Shown here in pieces: positions 1 through 8,607 of a stretch of DNA of 64,000 nucleotides. The position numbers and the translations under genes are program-made. This stretch comes from Actinomycetales bacterium. Lineage in GTDB: Bacteria > Actinomycetota > Actinomycetes > Actinomycetales > Cellulomonadaceae. How positions within the stretch are numbered: the stretch's first letter is position 1; each line of letters begins with the position of its first letter. The DNA is taken from assembly GCA_020444245.1 (NCBI GenBank), contig JAHLLI010000021.1, positions 27,872 through 91,871 of the forward strand, given 5' to 3'. The notes under the pieces are model-generated. The model made no database searches and had not been told where the DNA came from. It saw only the letters and a list, made by a program, of their open reading frames with translations.

Positions 1-346
1 CGGCCAGCAGCAGACCGGTGAACACCGGCCCCGGGCGGAACGTGAACCCGCGCGTCGACGGGTCGTACACCGCCGAGCCGGTGATGTCGGCCGGCAGCAG
101 GTCCGGGGTGCACTGCAGCCGCCGGAAGTCCAGGCCGAGCGCCGAGGCGAGGCTCCGCGCGGCGAGCGTCTTGCCCAGCCCCGGCACGTCCTCGAACAGC
201 ACGTGCCCGCCGGCGAGGATGGCGGCCAGCGCGACCCGCAGCGGCTCGGCCGCCCCGACCACGGCGGTGGCGACCTCGTCGAGCACCGCCGTGCCCAGGC
301 GGGCCACGTCGGCCACCGGCAGCGGCGGGGTGTCAGGTGCGGTCAT
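1..346 (-). CDS. MoxR-family AAA+ ATPase (N-terminal part, runs off window)
   Basis: The minus strand from the ATG at 346 reads without a stop to the window edge, so about 115 residues of the N-terminus are visible. They match MoxR ATPases: a short leader, then GGHVLFEDVPGLGKTLAA with the Walker A lysine, then the RLQCTPDLLPADITG segment that follows in this family. MoxR proteins are chaperone-like ATPases usually encoded with DUF58, DUF4129 and VWA proteins. The start overlaps the end of the upstream gene by 14 bp, so it is the third gene of an operon running out of the window. The C-terminus is not visible. Confidence 0.9.
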   Translation of the reverse strand, partial: MTAPDTPPLPVADVARLGTAVLDEVATAVVGAAEPLRVALAAILAGGHVLFEDVPGLGKTLAARSLASALGLDFRRLQCTPDLLPADITGSAVYDPSTRGFTFRPGPVFTGLLLA

Positions 347-869
347 CGGCGTCCTCTCGTGCCGGGCGGTGGTCCAGGATCTGCTCGAGGGCGTGCACGC
401 ACTCCGCCACGTCGGCGACCGACGGCAGCCGCGAGCTCGGTGCGGCCAGCACGGACCAGGCTCGTGGGCCGAGAGCGGCCCGTGCCGCCCGGCGCTCGGC
501 CTCGCCCCTGGCGTCCGCGGGCCCCTCGAACCCCGCCGAGAGCGGCAGGCCGACCCGGGCCAGGCGGGCCGTGGCGATCTCCCGGATCCGGCGGACCCCG
601 GGCTCGGAGACCCGGCCGTCGCGTCCGGCCAGCGACCAGGTCAGGCGCGAGACCTCGACCCGGCGCCCGTGGTGCGGGTTGGCGACGGGCGCGGGCCAGT
701 CCATGTCCCGTCCGCTGCCCAGGTCCGGCAGCACGAGACCCGCGACCGCGACCGCTGCCCCGATCACCAGGGCGTCCGGCACGGGCACGGCGAGCACCCT
801 GGCGATCGCCACCGCGGCCGCGGCGGCGAGCCAGAGCCGCCAGTCCAGCAGACGCCGGCCCACGCTCAT
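333..869 (-). CDS. small membrane-anchored protein of the MoxR operon, function unknown
   Basis: A 178-residue protein starting MSVGRRLLDW. Two hydrophobic stretches lie near residues 10-45 (LWLAAAAAVAIARVLAVPV and a following VIGAAVAVAGLVLP), so the N-terminus is probably membrane-inserted. The rest is Arg/Ala-rich and soluble-looking. Its ATG overlaps the stop of the DUF4129 gene as ATGA, and its own end overlaps the MoxR start by 14 bp, so the three genes are translationally coupled. I do not recognise a named family. Position between DUF4129 and MoxR suggests part of the same envelope-associated module. Confidence 0.75.
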   Translation of the reverse strand: MSVGRRLLDWRLWLAAAAAVAIARVLAVPVPDALVIGAAVAVAGLVLPDLGSGRDMDWPAPVANPHHGRRVEVSRLTWSLAGRDGRVSEPGVRRIREIATARLARVGLPLSAGFEGPADARGEAERRAARAALGPRAWSVLAAPSSRLPSVADVAECVHALEQILDHRPAREDADDRT

Positions 870-1576
870 GGCGTCGCGTCCCGTCGGTCCAGCGTCGCCG
901 CGATCGCGCGCAGGTCCGCGGCGGCACGGTCGACGTCCTGGGGCGTGACCGGGATCTGCGAGAACCTCGCCCGCTCGTAGGAGGCCAGCAGCGAACGGGT
1001 CGCCCGACCGTCGGCCGGTGTGCGGTCGAGCACCTGGAGGGCGAACTCGGTCGGGGTGGCCGCCGGGTCCCGTGGCACCCCGCTGCGCCGCGCCGCGGCC
1101 TCCACCGCGACCCACGCCGCGATCACCGCGTCGGCCGGCTCGCCCTCCAGGCGCAGCCGGGCCTCGGCCTCGGCCACGCCGGCCTCGATCGTGGCCAGGT
1201 GCGGCTCGGGCCCGGTCAGGTCGGGCACCGGCTCGGCGGCGAGGGGCGCCCCGTCCTGGCGCAGCCGCCGGGCCAGCCCGCGGGCGACCCGGACGGCGAG
1301 GGCCAGCACCGCCGCGACGCCGATCCAGATCAGGGGGCTCAGGTCCAGCGTGCTCGGGTTCTGCGCGTCCGACTGCACCCTGGTGCGGGTGGGTTCGGGC
1401 AGGGGGTTCGTCGGCTGCACGGCGGATGGCGAGTAGGTGATCAAGGCGCGCGGCTCGACGTTCACCACCCACGGCCCGGCGACGGCCGAGCCGAGCACGG
1501 CGAGCGACACGAGCACGGCGAGCACCGCCGCGGCGCCGACACCTCGGCGCGCTGCAACGGTCCCCCCGTGGCTCAC
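866..1576 (-). CDS. DUF4129 domain protein
   Basis: About 236 residues. An N-terminal signal anchor (GAAAVLAVLVSLAVLGSAVAG) is followed by an outside segment, a second transmembrane helix (LIWIGVAAVLALAVRVA) and a C-terminal cytoplasmic domain. That domain contains AVIAAWVAVEAAARRSGV and the TPTEFALQVLDRTPAD block typical of DUF4129, a family co-occurring with MoxR and DUF58. I chose the GTG at 1576 because a -10-like CATGCT lies 6 nt upstream (1588-1583). An in-frame GTG at 1594 would add six residues. First gene of the operon; stop and next start overlap as ATGA. Confidence 0.82.
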   Translation of the reverse strand: MSHGGTVAARRGVGAAAVLAVLVSLAVLGSAVAGPWVVNVEPRALITYSPSAVQPTNPLPEPTRTRVQSDAQNPSTLDLSPLIWIGVAAVLALAVRVARGLARRLRQDGAPLAAEPVPDLTGPEPHLATIEAGVAEAEARLRLEGEPADAVIAAWVAVEAAARRSGVPRDPAATPTEFALQVLDRTPADGRATRSLLASYERARFSQIPVTPQDVDRAAADLRAIAATLDRRDATP

Positions 1577-1604
1577 CACGCCAGCATGCCGCACCGTCGG
1601 CGGC

Positions 1605-2399
1605 TCACCCGGTCAGCTGCTCACGCAGGAATGCCACGACGGCGTCGTTGGCGCGCTGGGTGGGGTGCCCGGGGACCTCGGCGGACGGGTCGGTCAGGAC
1701 GGAGTGCGAGCGCGCGGGGATCCCGTCCGGGTTGCCCGGCGAGGAGTCGATCTCGAACGCGCGCCAGCCGGGTCCGATGAGCGCGGCGAGGGTCTCGAAC
1801 CGCTCGTCCGGCACGGCCCGGTCGCGGGTGAACCGCAGGCCCATGGCGCACAGGCCGTCGACCTCGACGCGCCGGGCGATCACCGCCTCCTCGTGCGCGG
1901 ACAGCCCGGTGGCGACCTTGCCCGCGCCGATCGGCGGCGGCATGGCCGGCTGGGAGAGCACCGGGGCGAGCACGGCCGGCTCCGCTGCCGCGGCGAGCGC
2001 GAAGCCGCCCGAGAAGCACATCCCGATCACCCCGACGCCCGGGCCCCCGCACTCGGCGTGCAGGTCGCGGGCCAGCGACCGCAGGAACCTGGCGGCCGGA
2101 CGGTCGGCCCGCCGGGCGAACGCCGCGAACTCCCGCGACACGCACATCCGCGCGATGGAACCGGCCAGGTACCCGCCGCTCGGGGCGCGTCCCGGCTCGC
2201 CGATCACGGACGGGACCGCGACCCGGAAGCCCGCGTCGACCAGCCGGTTCGCCAGCGCCATCACCGCCGGCGTGGCACCGGGCAGCTCGGGAACCAGCAC
2301 GACGCCCGGACCCGTGCCGCGGCGCAGCACCTCGTGGCGCACGCCGTGCGCCTCGAAGGGCGCGCGCTGCCAGCCGGTGAGCACGTCGGGCTCGGACAC
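1605..2399 (-). CDS. dienelactone hydrolase family alpha/beta-hydrolase
   Basis: A 264-residue alpha/beta-hydrolase. The nucleophile elbow is GVIGMCFSGGFALA, with Cys in place of the usual Ser as in dienelactone hydrolases. The N-terminal strand VVLVPELPG supplies the oxyanion region, and the C-terminal SHSVLTD contains a His fitting the catalytic role. The GTG at 2399 opens MSEPDVLTGW. It is divergent from purB with 96 bp between starts. Substrate cannot be read from sequence; many family members act on non-aromatic esters or lactones. Confidence 0.82.
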   Translation of the reverse strand: MSEPDVLTGWQRAPFEAHGVRHEVLRRGTGPGVVLVPELPGATPAVMALANRLVDAGFRVAVPSVIGEPGRAPSGGYLAGSIARMCVSREFAAFARRADRPAARFLRSLARDLHAECGGPGVGVIGMCFSGGFALAAAAEPAVLAPVLSQPAMPPPIGAGKVATGLSAHEEAVIARRVEVDGLCAMGLRFTRDRAVPDERFETLAALIGPGWRAFEIDSSPGNPDGIPARSHSVLTDPSAEVPGHPTQRANDAVVAFLREQLTG

Positions 2400-2495
2400 G
2401 GCACCAGTCCAGCACGCCCCCAGGTGGCCCGCCACGCAGGGGCGGGCCCGCGCGCGGCGGCGCTCGCGCGACCCGGGTTCTGGGAGGATGGCGCC

Positions 2496-3971
2496 ATGCC
2501 CGCCGAGGACCCCACCACACCCCCGGTCGACGACGCGCCCGCGCCTTCCCGGCGCCCGCTGGCCCACGTCGTCCCGCCGATCGCCCTCGGCCCCCTCGAC
2601 GGCCGGTACCGCGCCGTGGTCGCGCCGCTGGTGGATCACCTGTCCGAGGCGGCGCTCAACCGCGAGCGCGTGCACGTCGAGGTCGAGTGGCTCATCCACC
2701 TGACCTCGCACCACGTGGTGCCGGGTGCGCCGACGCTGTCCGGCGAGGAGCGCGACCACCTGCGCCGGGTGGTCCTGGACTTCGACGAGCACACCGTGGC
2801 CGAGCTCGCCGCGACCGAGAAGATCACGGTGCACGACGTCAAGGCCGTGGAGTACCTGCTCAAGGAGCGGCTGGCGGCGGCGCCCAGGGAGCTGGGTGCG
2901 GACACGGTGCTGCCGCAGGTGTCCGAGCTGGTGCACTTCGCATGCACGAGCGAGGACATCAACAACCTCGCCTACGCGCTGATGGTGCAGGGCGCGGTGC
3001 GACGCGTCTGGCTCCCGGCGGCCCGGGCGCTGGTCGACCAGGTCGCGTCGATGGCGCGCGAGCACGCCGCCGTGCCGATGCTCGCACGCACGCACGGCCA
3101 GCCCGCAACCCCGACCACGCTGGGCAAGGAGCTCGCGGTGCTCGCCCACCGGCTGCGCCGCCAGCTGCGCCGGGTCGAGGCCGCGGAGTACCTGGGCAAG
3201 ATCAACGGCGCGACCGGCACCTACGGCGCGCACCTGGCGGCGGTGCCGGGCGCGGACTGGGTGCACGTGTCGCAGTCGTTCGTCGAGCACCTGGGCCTGA
3301 CGTGGAACCCGCTGACCACCCAGATCGAGTCGCACGACTGGCAGGCCGAGCTGTACGCCGACATGGCCCGGTTCAACCGGGTGCTGCACAACCTGGCCAC
3401 CGACGTGTGGACGTACATCTCGCTGGGCTACTTCGCCCAGGTCCGCGGGCAGGGCACGGTCGGGTCGTCCACCATGCCGCACAAGGTGAACCCGATCCGG
3501 TTCGAGAACGCCGAGGCGAACCTGGAGATCTCCTGCGCGCTGCTGGACTCCCTGGGCGCGACCCTGGTGACGTCGCGGATGCAGCGCGACCTCACCGACT
3601 CCACCACCCAGCGCAACATCGGCCCGGCGTTCGGCCACTCGCTGCTGGCGATCGACAACGTGCGCCGCGGCCTGGCCGGGCTGGACGCGGACGCCGACGC
3701 GATGGCACGGGACCTGGACGCGAACTGGGAGGTGCTGGGCGAGGCGGTGCAGTCCGCGATGCGCGCGGCGGGCGTCGCCGGGGTGCCGGGCATGGAGAAC
3801 CCGTACGAGCGCCTCAAGGAGCTCACCCGCGGGCACCGGATCACCGGCCAGGAGCTGCGTGACTTCGTGCTCCGCCTGGGCCTGCCGGAGGCGACCGCGC
3901 GGCGCCTCGCGGCGATGACGCCGGCGTCCTACACGGGCGCGGCCGCGGACCTGGTGCGGTTCCTGGACTGA
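2496..3971 (+). CDS. purB: adenylosuccinate lyase
   Basis: A 491-residue protein of the longer, E. coli-like PurB branch. It removes fumarate from SAICAR and adenylosuccinate in purine synthesis. Visible family blocks: PLDGRYR near the N-terminus, FACTSEDINN, ARTHGQPATPTTLGKE (active-site His), and the signature GSSTMPHKVNPIRFEN with the flexible catalytic loop. The ATG at 2496 is preceded by GGGAGG at 2482-2487, an acceptable ribosome site. It is convergent with hemA with only 7 bp between the two stop codons and no visible terminator hairpin. Confidence 0.97.
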   Translation: MPAEDPTTPPVDDAPAPSRRPLAHVVPPIALGPLDGRYRAVVAPLVDHLSEAALNRERVHVEVEWLIHLTSHHVVPGAPTLSGEERDHLRRVVLDFDEHTVAELAATEKITVHDVKAVEYLLKERLAAAPRELGADTVLPQVSELVHFACTSEDINNLAYALMVQGAVRRVWLPAARALVDQVASMAREHAAVPMLARTHGQPATPTTLGKELAVLAHRLRRQLRRVEAAEYLGKINGATGTYGAHLAAVPGADWVHVSQSFVEHLGLTWNPLTTQIESHDWQAELYADMARFNRVLHNLATDVWTYISLGYFAQVRGQGTVGSSTMPHKVNPIRFENAEANLEISCALLDSLGATLVTSRMQRDLTDSTTQRNIGPAFGHSLLAIDNVRRGLAGLDADADAMARDLDANWEVLGEAVQSAMRAAGVAGVPGMENPYERLKELTRGHRITGQELRDFVLRLGLPEATARRLAAMTPASYTGAAADLVRFLD

Positions 3972-3978
3972 CCGGCCG

Positions 3979-5283
3979 TCAGGCCGAGGTGGCCTGGGGG
4001 GTGGGGGACGTCGCGGACGTGGACGCCGCGGACGTGGGGGACGCGGACGTGCGCGGCTCGGCGGTGCCCTGCTCGACCGCGACGCCGAGGAAGGTCCCCA
4101 GTGCGGCCTCGAAGTCCGGCGCCTTGCCGAGCCGGGCGTAGGAGCGCGCGCGGTTGACCGGCTGGTGCAGCAGCGACGCGGCGAACTGGTGCAGCGCGCG
4201 CCGGACCTGCGGGTCGTCGGGGTAGCGCGCCGCGACGTCCGCGAGGGCGGCTTCGACGTGGTCACGCACCGCGCGCACCGCCGGGGCGGCGTCCCGCTCG
4301 GCCAGGACGGCGAGCAGCCGCGCGGTCTCGGCCTGGACGATCACGCGGCCGTCGGCGACCGCTGCGTCGAGCGCCGCCGGTGCGCGGCGGGCCACCTCGG
4401 CGAGGTCCACCAGGTGCACGCCGGGCACCTGGGCCACCGAGGGGTCGATGTCGCGCCGCAGCGCGAGGTCCACCAGCACCGCGGGGCCGCCTCCGCCGAG
4501 CCTCGCGCGGCGCACGGCCTCGGCGTCCACCACCGAGCCACCGCTGCCGGAGCACGCCACCACCACGTCGGCGCGGGCGAGCGCGGCGTCCAACCCGCCG
4601 GGCGGTGCGGCCTCGAGCCCGTGCGACGCGGCGAACTGCTGCGCGCGGCCGGACGGGGAGTGCACGACCACCGACGAAGCCCCGCGCTCGCGCAGCGCCG
4701 CGACGCTCGCGCCGGCGTACGAGCCGGTGCCCACCAGCAGCACCCGCGCCCCGGCCAGCGGGCGCCACGCCTCCGCCTCGTCGAGGGCGACCGCCACCAC
4801 CGACCGGCCGGCGTCGGCCAGCCCGGTGCGCCTGGCCACCGCCCGCGAGACCCGCGACGCGCCCTGGAACAGGGCCTCGAGGTCCGAGGACGTGGTGGCC
4901 GCCGCGTGGGCCTGCTCGAGGGCCCGCCGGACCTGGCCGGCGACCTCGCGCTCGCCGACGACCATCGAGTCCAGGCCGGCGGCGACGCTGAACAGGTGCT
5001 CGACGGTGGCCCCGCCGGTCACCACGCGCAGGCGGGCGCGGGCGTCGGCGACCTCGATCCCGGCCGCGCGGGCGATCGCGCCCACGGCGACCTGGGTCGC
5101 GCGCGCCACGTCCTGCGCGTCGAGGTAGACCTCGAACCGGTTGCAGGTGGCCAGCACGACGGCGCCGCGCACGGCGGCGTCAGCCAGGATCTCGGGCACC
5201 ACGGAATGCGCACCGACGCTGATCTGCTCGAGACGATCGAGATCGAGATGGCGGTGGCTGGCCGAGAGGTTCATCAGCACCAC
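3979..5283 (-). CDS. hemA: glutamyl-tRNA reductase
   Basis: First committed enzyme of C5 tetrapyrrole synthesis: reduces glutamyl-tRNA(Glu) to glutamate-1-semialdehyde with NADPH. About 434 residues. The N-terminal catalytic domain has ASHRHLDLDRLEQIS and ATCNRFEVY with the nucleophilic Cys; GLDSMVVGEREVAGQVRRA follows; the NADPH-binding part has VLLVGTGSYAG. The C-terminus carries a low-complexity Ser/Thr/Ala tail of about 25 residues not needed for the fold. Start is uncertain among GTG 5283, GTG 5280 and ATG 5274; all are in frame. Transcribed away from hemE through a shared 49-bp promoter region. Confidence 0.95.
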   Translation of the reverse strand: MVLMNLSASHRHLDLDRLEQISVGAHSVVPEILADAAVRGAVVLATCNRFEVYLDAQDVARATQVAVGAIARAAGIEVADARARLRVVTGGATVEHLFSVAAGLDSMVVGEREVAGQVRRALEQAHAAATTSSDLEALFQGASRVSRAVARRTGLADAGRSVVAVALDEAEAWRPLAGARVLLVGTGSYAGASVAALRERGASSVVVHSPSGRAQQFAASHGLEAAPPGGLDAALARADVVVACSGSGGSVVDAEAVRRARLGGGGPAVLVDLALRRDIDPSVAQVPGVHLVDLAEVARRAPAALDAAVADGRVIVQAETARLLAVLAERDAAPAVRAVRDHVEAALADVAARYPDDPQVRRALHQFAASLLHQPVNRARSYARLGKAPDFEAALGTFLGVAVEQGTAEPRTSASPTSAASTSATSPTPQATSA

Positions 5284-5332
5284 AAGAATCCCGATTGAAC
5301 CATTCCGCGCGGGATTCGGCACAATCAGCCAC
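5284..5332. promoter_or_regulatory. divergent hemA/hemE promoter with near two-fold symmetry
   Basis: On the plus strand TTGAAC (5295-5300), 19 nt, CACAAT (5320-5325), then 7 nt to the hemE ATG. On the minus strand TTGTGC (5324-5319), 19 nt, TTCAAT (5299-5294), then about 10 nt to the hemA GTG. The same bases serve as -35 in one direction and -10 in the other. In the middle lies ATTCCGCGCGGGAT (5302-5315), a palindrome except one base pair. No ribosome site fits before hemE, so a leaderless mRNA is likely. Promoter assignment is inferred from sequence only. Confidence 0.6.
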
Positions 5333-6388
5333 ATGCCTTCCACCCCGGCGGACGAGCCCGCCCTGCTCACGGCGCTCCGCGGCGAACGGCCCGCCCGCAC
5401 CCCGGTGTGGTTCATGCGCCAGGCCGGGCGCTCGCTGCCGGAGTACCGCGAGGCCCGGGCCGGCATCGCGATGCTCGACGCGTGCCTGGACCCGGCGCTG
5501 GCCGCCGAGCTGACGCTCCAGCCCGTCCGGCGCCACGGCGTGGACGCCGCGGTGTTCTTCAGCGACATCGTCGTGCCCGTGCGCCAGGCGGGCGTGCCGA
5601 TCGACATCCGGCCCGGCGTGGGGCCCGTGCTCGACACCCCGGTGCGCACGGTCGACGACGTCGCGGCACTTCCCGCGCCGGACCCGGACCTCGCGGCGGT
5701 CGCCGAGGGCGTGCGTACCGCGGTCGCCGGGCTGGGCGGCACCCCGCTGCTCGGGTTCGCCGGCGCGCCCTTCACGCTGGCCTGCTACCTGGTCGAGGGC
5801 GGGCCCTCGAAGGACCACCTGCGCACCCGCACGCTCATGCACGCCGACCCCTCGACCTGGCAGGCGCTGATGGCGTGGGCCGCAGACGTGACCGGTGCGT
5901 TCCTGCGCGCCCAGGTCGCCGCCGGGGCAGCGGCGGTCCAGCTGTTCGACTCCTGGGCCGGCGTGCTCAGCGCTGCGGACTACCGCGCGCACGTCGCTCC
6001 GTGGTCGCGGCGCGCGCTGGCCGGCGTCGGCGTGCCCGCGGTGCACTTCGCGGCGCAGGGCGGGGAGCTGCTCACCGAGCTGCGCGACGTGCTGATCGAC
6101 GCGGCCGGCGACGCGGCGGCCGGTGCGGTGGGCATCGACCACCGGGTCCCGCTGGACGAGGCGTCCCGGCGGCTCGGCGGACGGACCCCGGTGCAGGGCA
6201 ACATCGACCCGGCGATGCTCGCGGCGCCCTGGCCGGTGCTGGCCGAGCACGTGCGCGACGTGCTGCGCCGTGGCCGCGCGGCGCCCGGCCACGTCGTGAA
6301 CCTGGGCCACGGCGTCCCACCGACCGCCGACCCGGACGTGCTCAGCGCGATCGTCCGGCTGGTGCACCAGGAGGGCGAGCAGGTTTGA
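5333..6388 (+). CDS. hemE: uroporphyrinogen decarboxylase
   Basis: 351 residues. Converts uroporphyrinogen III to coproporphyrinogen III by four decarboxylations. The N-terminal signature PVWFMRQAGRSLPEYR holds the invariant Arg residues, and FSDIVVPVRQAGV carries the catalytic Asp region. GFAGAPFTLACYLVEG and the C-terminal NLGHGVPPTADPD are also typical. The ATG at 5333 has no Shine-Dalgarno and sits 7 nt after a -10-like CACAAT, so it is probably leaderless. Its stop overlaps the TTG start of hemY, giving coupling. First gene of the plus-strand heme operon. Confidence 0.97.
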   Translation: MPSTPADEPALLTALRGERPARTPVWFMRQAGRSLPEYREARAGIAMLDACLDPALAAELTLQPVRRHGVDAAVFFSDIVVPVRQAGVPIDIRPGVGPVLDTPVRTVDDVAALPAPDPDLAAVAEGVRTAVAGLGGTPLLGFAGAPFTLACYLVEGGPSKDHLRTRTLMHADPSTWQALMAWAADVTGAFLRAQVAAGAAAVQLFDSWAGVLSAADYRAHVAPWSRRALAGVGVPAVHFAAQGGELLTELRDVLIDAAGDAAAGAVGIDHRVPLDEASRRLGGRTPVQGNIDPAMLAAPWPVLAEHVRDVLRRGRAAPGHVVNLGHGVPPTADPDVLSAIVRLVHQEGEQV

Positions 6389-7773
6389 GCCCACGGGTCG
6401 TGGTGATCGGCGGCGGGATGGCCGGGCTCACCACTGCCCTGGACCTGGCCCGCGCCGGCGCGTCGGTCTCGTTGCTCGAGGCGTCGGAGCGGCTCGGGGG
6501 GTGCGTGGCGCCCGTGACGCCGGACGGGCTGCCGGACGGTGTCGCCCTGGACGGCGGCGCCGAGTCCTTCGCGACCCGCACCACCGCGGTGGCGGACCTG
6601 CTGACCGACCTCGGACTCGGCCAGGACGTCGTGGCGCCGGAGCGGCTCGGCGCGTGGGTGCTCCACGCGGACGGGCCGGTCCGGCTGCCGGCGGCCGGCC
6701 TGCTCGGCGTCCCGGTGGACCCGTGGGCGGCGGACGTGCGGCGCGCGGTCGGGGTGCTCGGCTCGGCCCGGGCGTGGCTCGACCGCCTGCTGCCCGCGCG
6801 GGTCGGTACGGCGGACGGGCCGATGACGGTGGCGGACCTGGTCCGGACCCGGATGGGCCGGCGGGTGCTGGACCGCCTGGTCGACCCGGTGGTCGCCGGG
6901 GTGCACTCCTGCCCGGCACGGGACCTGGACGTGGACACCGCCATGCCGGGTGTCCGGCGGGGGTTGGCCGAGACGGGCTCGCTCGCCGGCGCGGTCGCCC
7001 GCCTGCGTGAACGCGCCCCGGCAGGTTCGGCCGTCGCAGGGCTGCGGGGCGGTCTGCACCGGGTGCCCGCGGCCCTCGCCGCGGAGCTGGCCCGGCACGG
7101 CGGGCGGGCGTGCACGGGGATCGAGGTCGAGGCCCTGCACCAGGGGCCGGACGGCGGGTGGAGCGTGCTGGCGAGCTACGGGCACCACGCCGCGGACCAC
7201 GTCGTGCTCGCGGTCCCGGGTGCCGCGGCCGCGAGGCTGCTCGAGCCGTGGGTCGCGGTGACGCCCCCACCCGCGGTGCCGGTGTCGGTGGTCACCTTGG
7301 TGCTGGACGCCCCGGACCTGGACACCGCGCCGCGCGGCACGGGCGTGCTGGTCGCACCGGACGCCGGCGTGGCCGCCAAGGGGCTGACGCACGCGACCGC
7401 GAAGTGGGCCTGGCTCGCCGAGTCCGTCCCCGGTCGCCACGTCGTGCGGCTCAGCTACGGCCGGGGCGGCACGCTGCCCGAGCCGGAGATCACGACCGCG
7501 CTGGTCGATGCGAGCGTCGCGCTCGGTGTGGGCCTGACCCGCCGGAACCTGGTCGGCTGGGCCCGCACCGACTGGCCGGCCGGCCTGGGCGCCCCGCCGC
7601 CAGGGCATCGCGACCGGATGGCGGCGTTGCGCCGGGACCTACCCGGAGGGCTGTGGGTCACCGGGGCGTGGGTGGCCGGGACGGGCCTGGCCGCCGTGGT
7701 GGCCGACGCGCATGCGACCGCTGCCACCGTCGTCGGCGGCGAGTCCCCGCGCAGCGAGCGCAGGCAGAACTGA
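6385..7773 (+). CDS. hemY: coproporphyrinogen III oxidase / protoporphyrinogen oxidase family (HemY, CgoX)
   Basis: 462 residues, FAD-dependent. The N-terminus VVVIGGGMAGLTTALDLARAG is a dinucleotide-binding fold, followed by LLEASERLGG. The C-terminal LWVTGAWVAGTGLAAVVADA is the second FAD-contact segment of the family. In Actinobacteria, which use the coproporphyrin-dependent route, this enzyme oxidises coproporphyrinogen III to coproporphyrin III; neighbouring hemQ and hemH support that assignment. I chose the TTG at 6385 because it overlaps the hemE stop (TTGA). Downstream GTG codons near 6400 would remove the first residues of the FAD fold. Confidence 0.93.
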   Translation: MSPRVVVIGGGMAGLTTALDLARAGASVSLLEASERLGGCVAPVTPDGLPDGVALDGGAESFATRTTAVADLLTDLGLGQDVVAPERLGAWVLHADGPVRLPAAGLLGVPVDPWAADVRRAVGVLGSARAWLDRLLPARVGTADGPMTVADLVRTRMGRRVLDRLVDPVVAGVHSCPARDLDVDTAMPGVRRGLAETGSLAGAVARLRERAPAGSAVAGLRGGLHRVPAALAAELARHGGRACTGIEVEALHQGPDGGWSVLASYGHHAADHVVLAVPGAAAARLLEPWVAVTPPPAVPVSVVTLVLDAPDLDTAPRGTGVLVAPDAGVAAKGLTHATAKWAWLAESVPGRHVVRLSYGRGGTLPEPEITTALVDASVALGVGLTRRNLVGWARTDWPAGLGAPPPGHRDRMAALRRDLPGGLWVTGAWVAGTGLAAVVADAHATAATVVGGESPRSERRQN

Positions 7774-7926
7774 CGCGATGCCCGGAGCGGTCGGGTCGGT
7801 CGGGCATTCTGACAACTCGTCATCATCGTCACAGGAATCGCACAGGAATGGCCCGATTCAGCCCGTCCGGCGACCTGATACCGGTCTCGTTGTGACGATC
7901 CGCCGCCGATCGCGCAGACTTCGTCC
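7774..7926 (+). promoter_or_regulatory. hemY-hemQ intergenic region with probable hemQ promoter
   Basis: 153 bp without a gene. TTGTGA (7890-7895), 19 nt, CAGACT (7915-7920), then 6 nt to the hemQ ATG, the same spacing seen at hemE and compatible with leaderless transcription. Upstream, CACAGGAAT occurs twice, separated by two bases (about 7830-7849); I cannot assign it to a known regulator. No clear DtxR/IdeR iron box is visible. Confidence 0.45.
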
Positions 7927-8607
7927 ATGACCCCCGCGAGCGCCATGCCCTGGACCCTGTGGACCGTCCTTCGCCGGACCGGCACCCCGCCGCCGGCCGA
8001 CCCCGCCCGGGACCGGCAGACCGCCCCGAGCCTCGCCGCGGCGCTCGGCGAGCTGGGCGACGACGTCCGGCTGCGCGGGCTGTACGACGTGTCCGGCATG
8101 CGCGCCGACGCCGACCTCATGGTCTGGCTCAACGGGGCCTCGGCGGACGGGCTGCAGGCCGCCGCCCGCGCCCTGCGGCGCACCGCAGAGCTCGCACCGC
8201 TGGAGGCCCGGTGGGCCGTGATGGGCGTGCACCGCCCGGCCGAGTTCAGCGCCTCGCACGCGCCCGCCTTCATGCGCGACGCCGAGCCCAAGGCCTGGCT
8301 GACCGTCTACCCGTTCGTGCGCTCCTACGACTGGTACGTGCTGCCCGAGGAGGAGCGTCGCGAGATGCTCAGCGAGCACGGCCTCAAGGGCCGGGAGTAC
8401 CCGCAGGTGCTGTCCAACACCGTCGCCGCGTTCGCGCTGGGCGACTACGAGTGGATCCTCGCGCTCGAGGCCGACGACGTGACCGACCTGGTGGACCTCA
8501 TGCGCCACCTGCGCGCGACGCAGGCACGGCGCCACGTCCGCGAGGAGGTGCCGTTCTTCACCGGGCGCCGGATCGAGGTCGGCGAGGTCGCGGAGGTCCT
8601 GGCGTGA
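7927..8607 (+). CDS. hemQ: coproheme decarboxylase (chlorite dismutase family)
   Basis: 226 residues. Last step of the coproporphyrin-dependent pathway: two H2O2-driven decarboxylations turn coproheme into heme b. Visible residues: catalytic Tyr128 in WLTVYPFVRSYDWY, probable proximal His151 in MLSEHGLKG, and His111 at the spacing of the distal His known from actinobacterial ChdC (17 residues before the Tyr). AFALGDYEWILALEAD is a typical family block. Its last codons overlap the GTG start of hemH. A promoter-like sequence immediately upstream suggests it can be transcribed independently of hemE-hemY. Confidence 0.96.
   Translation: MTPASAMPWTLWTVLRRTGTPPPADPARDRQTAPSLAAALGELGDDVRLRGLYDVSGMRADADLMVWLNGASADGLQAAARALRRTAELAPLEARWAVMGVHRPAEFSASHAPAFMRDAEPKAWLTVYPFVRSYDWYVLPEEERREMLSEHGLKGREYPQVLSNTVAAFALGDYEWILALEADDVTDLVDLMRHLRATQARRHVREEVPFFTGRRIEVGEVAEVLA

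Noticed and set aside
1437..2495. N-terminal extension of purB by about 350 codons
   Set aside because: The extension is antisense to the hydrolase gene, lacks family similarity, and a good ATG with ribosome site exists at 2496.
3979..4060. Frameshift or fusion at the hemA C-terminus
   Set aside because: The Ser/Thr/Ala tail is in frame, follows a complete HemA, and ends at a normal stop just before purB.
7774..7926. DtxR/IdeR iron box before hemQ
   Set aside because: No TTAGGTTAGCC-like palindrome could be found in the hemY-hemQ gap or in the hemA/hemE promoter.
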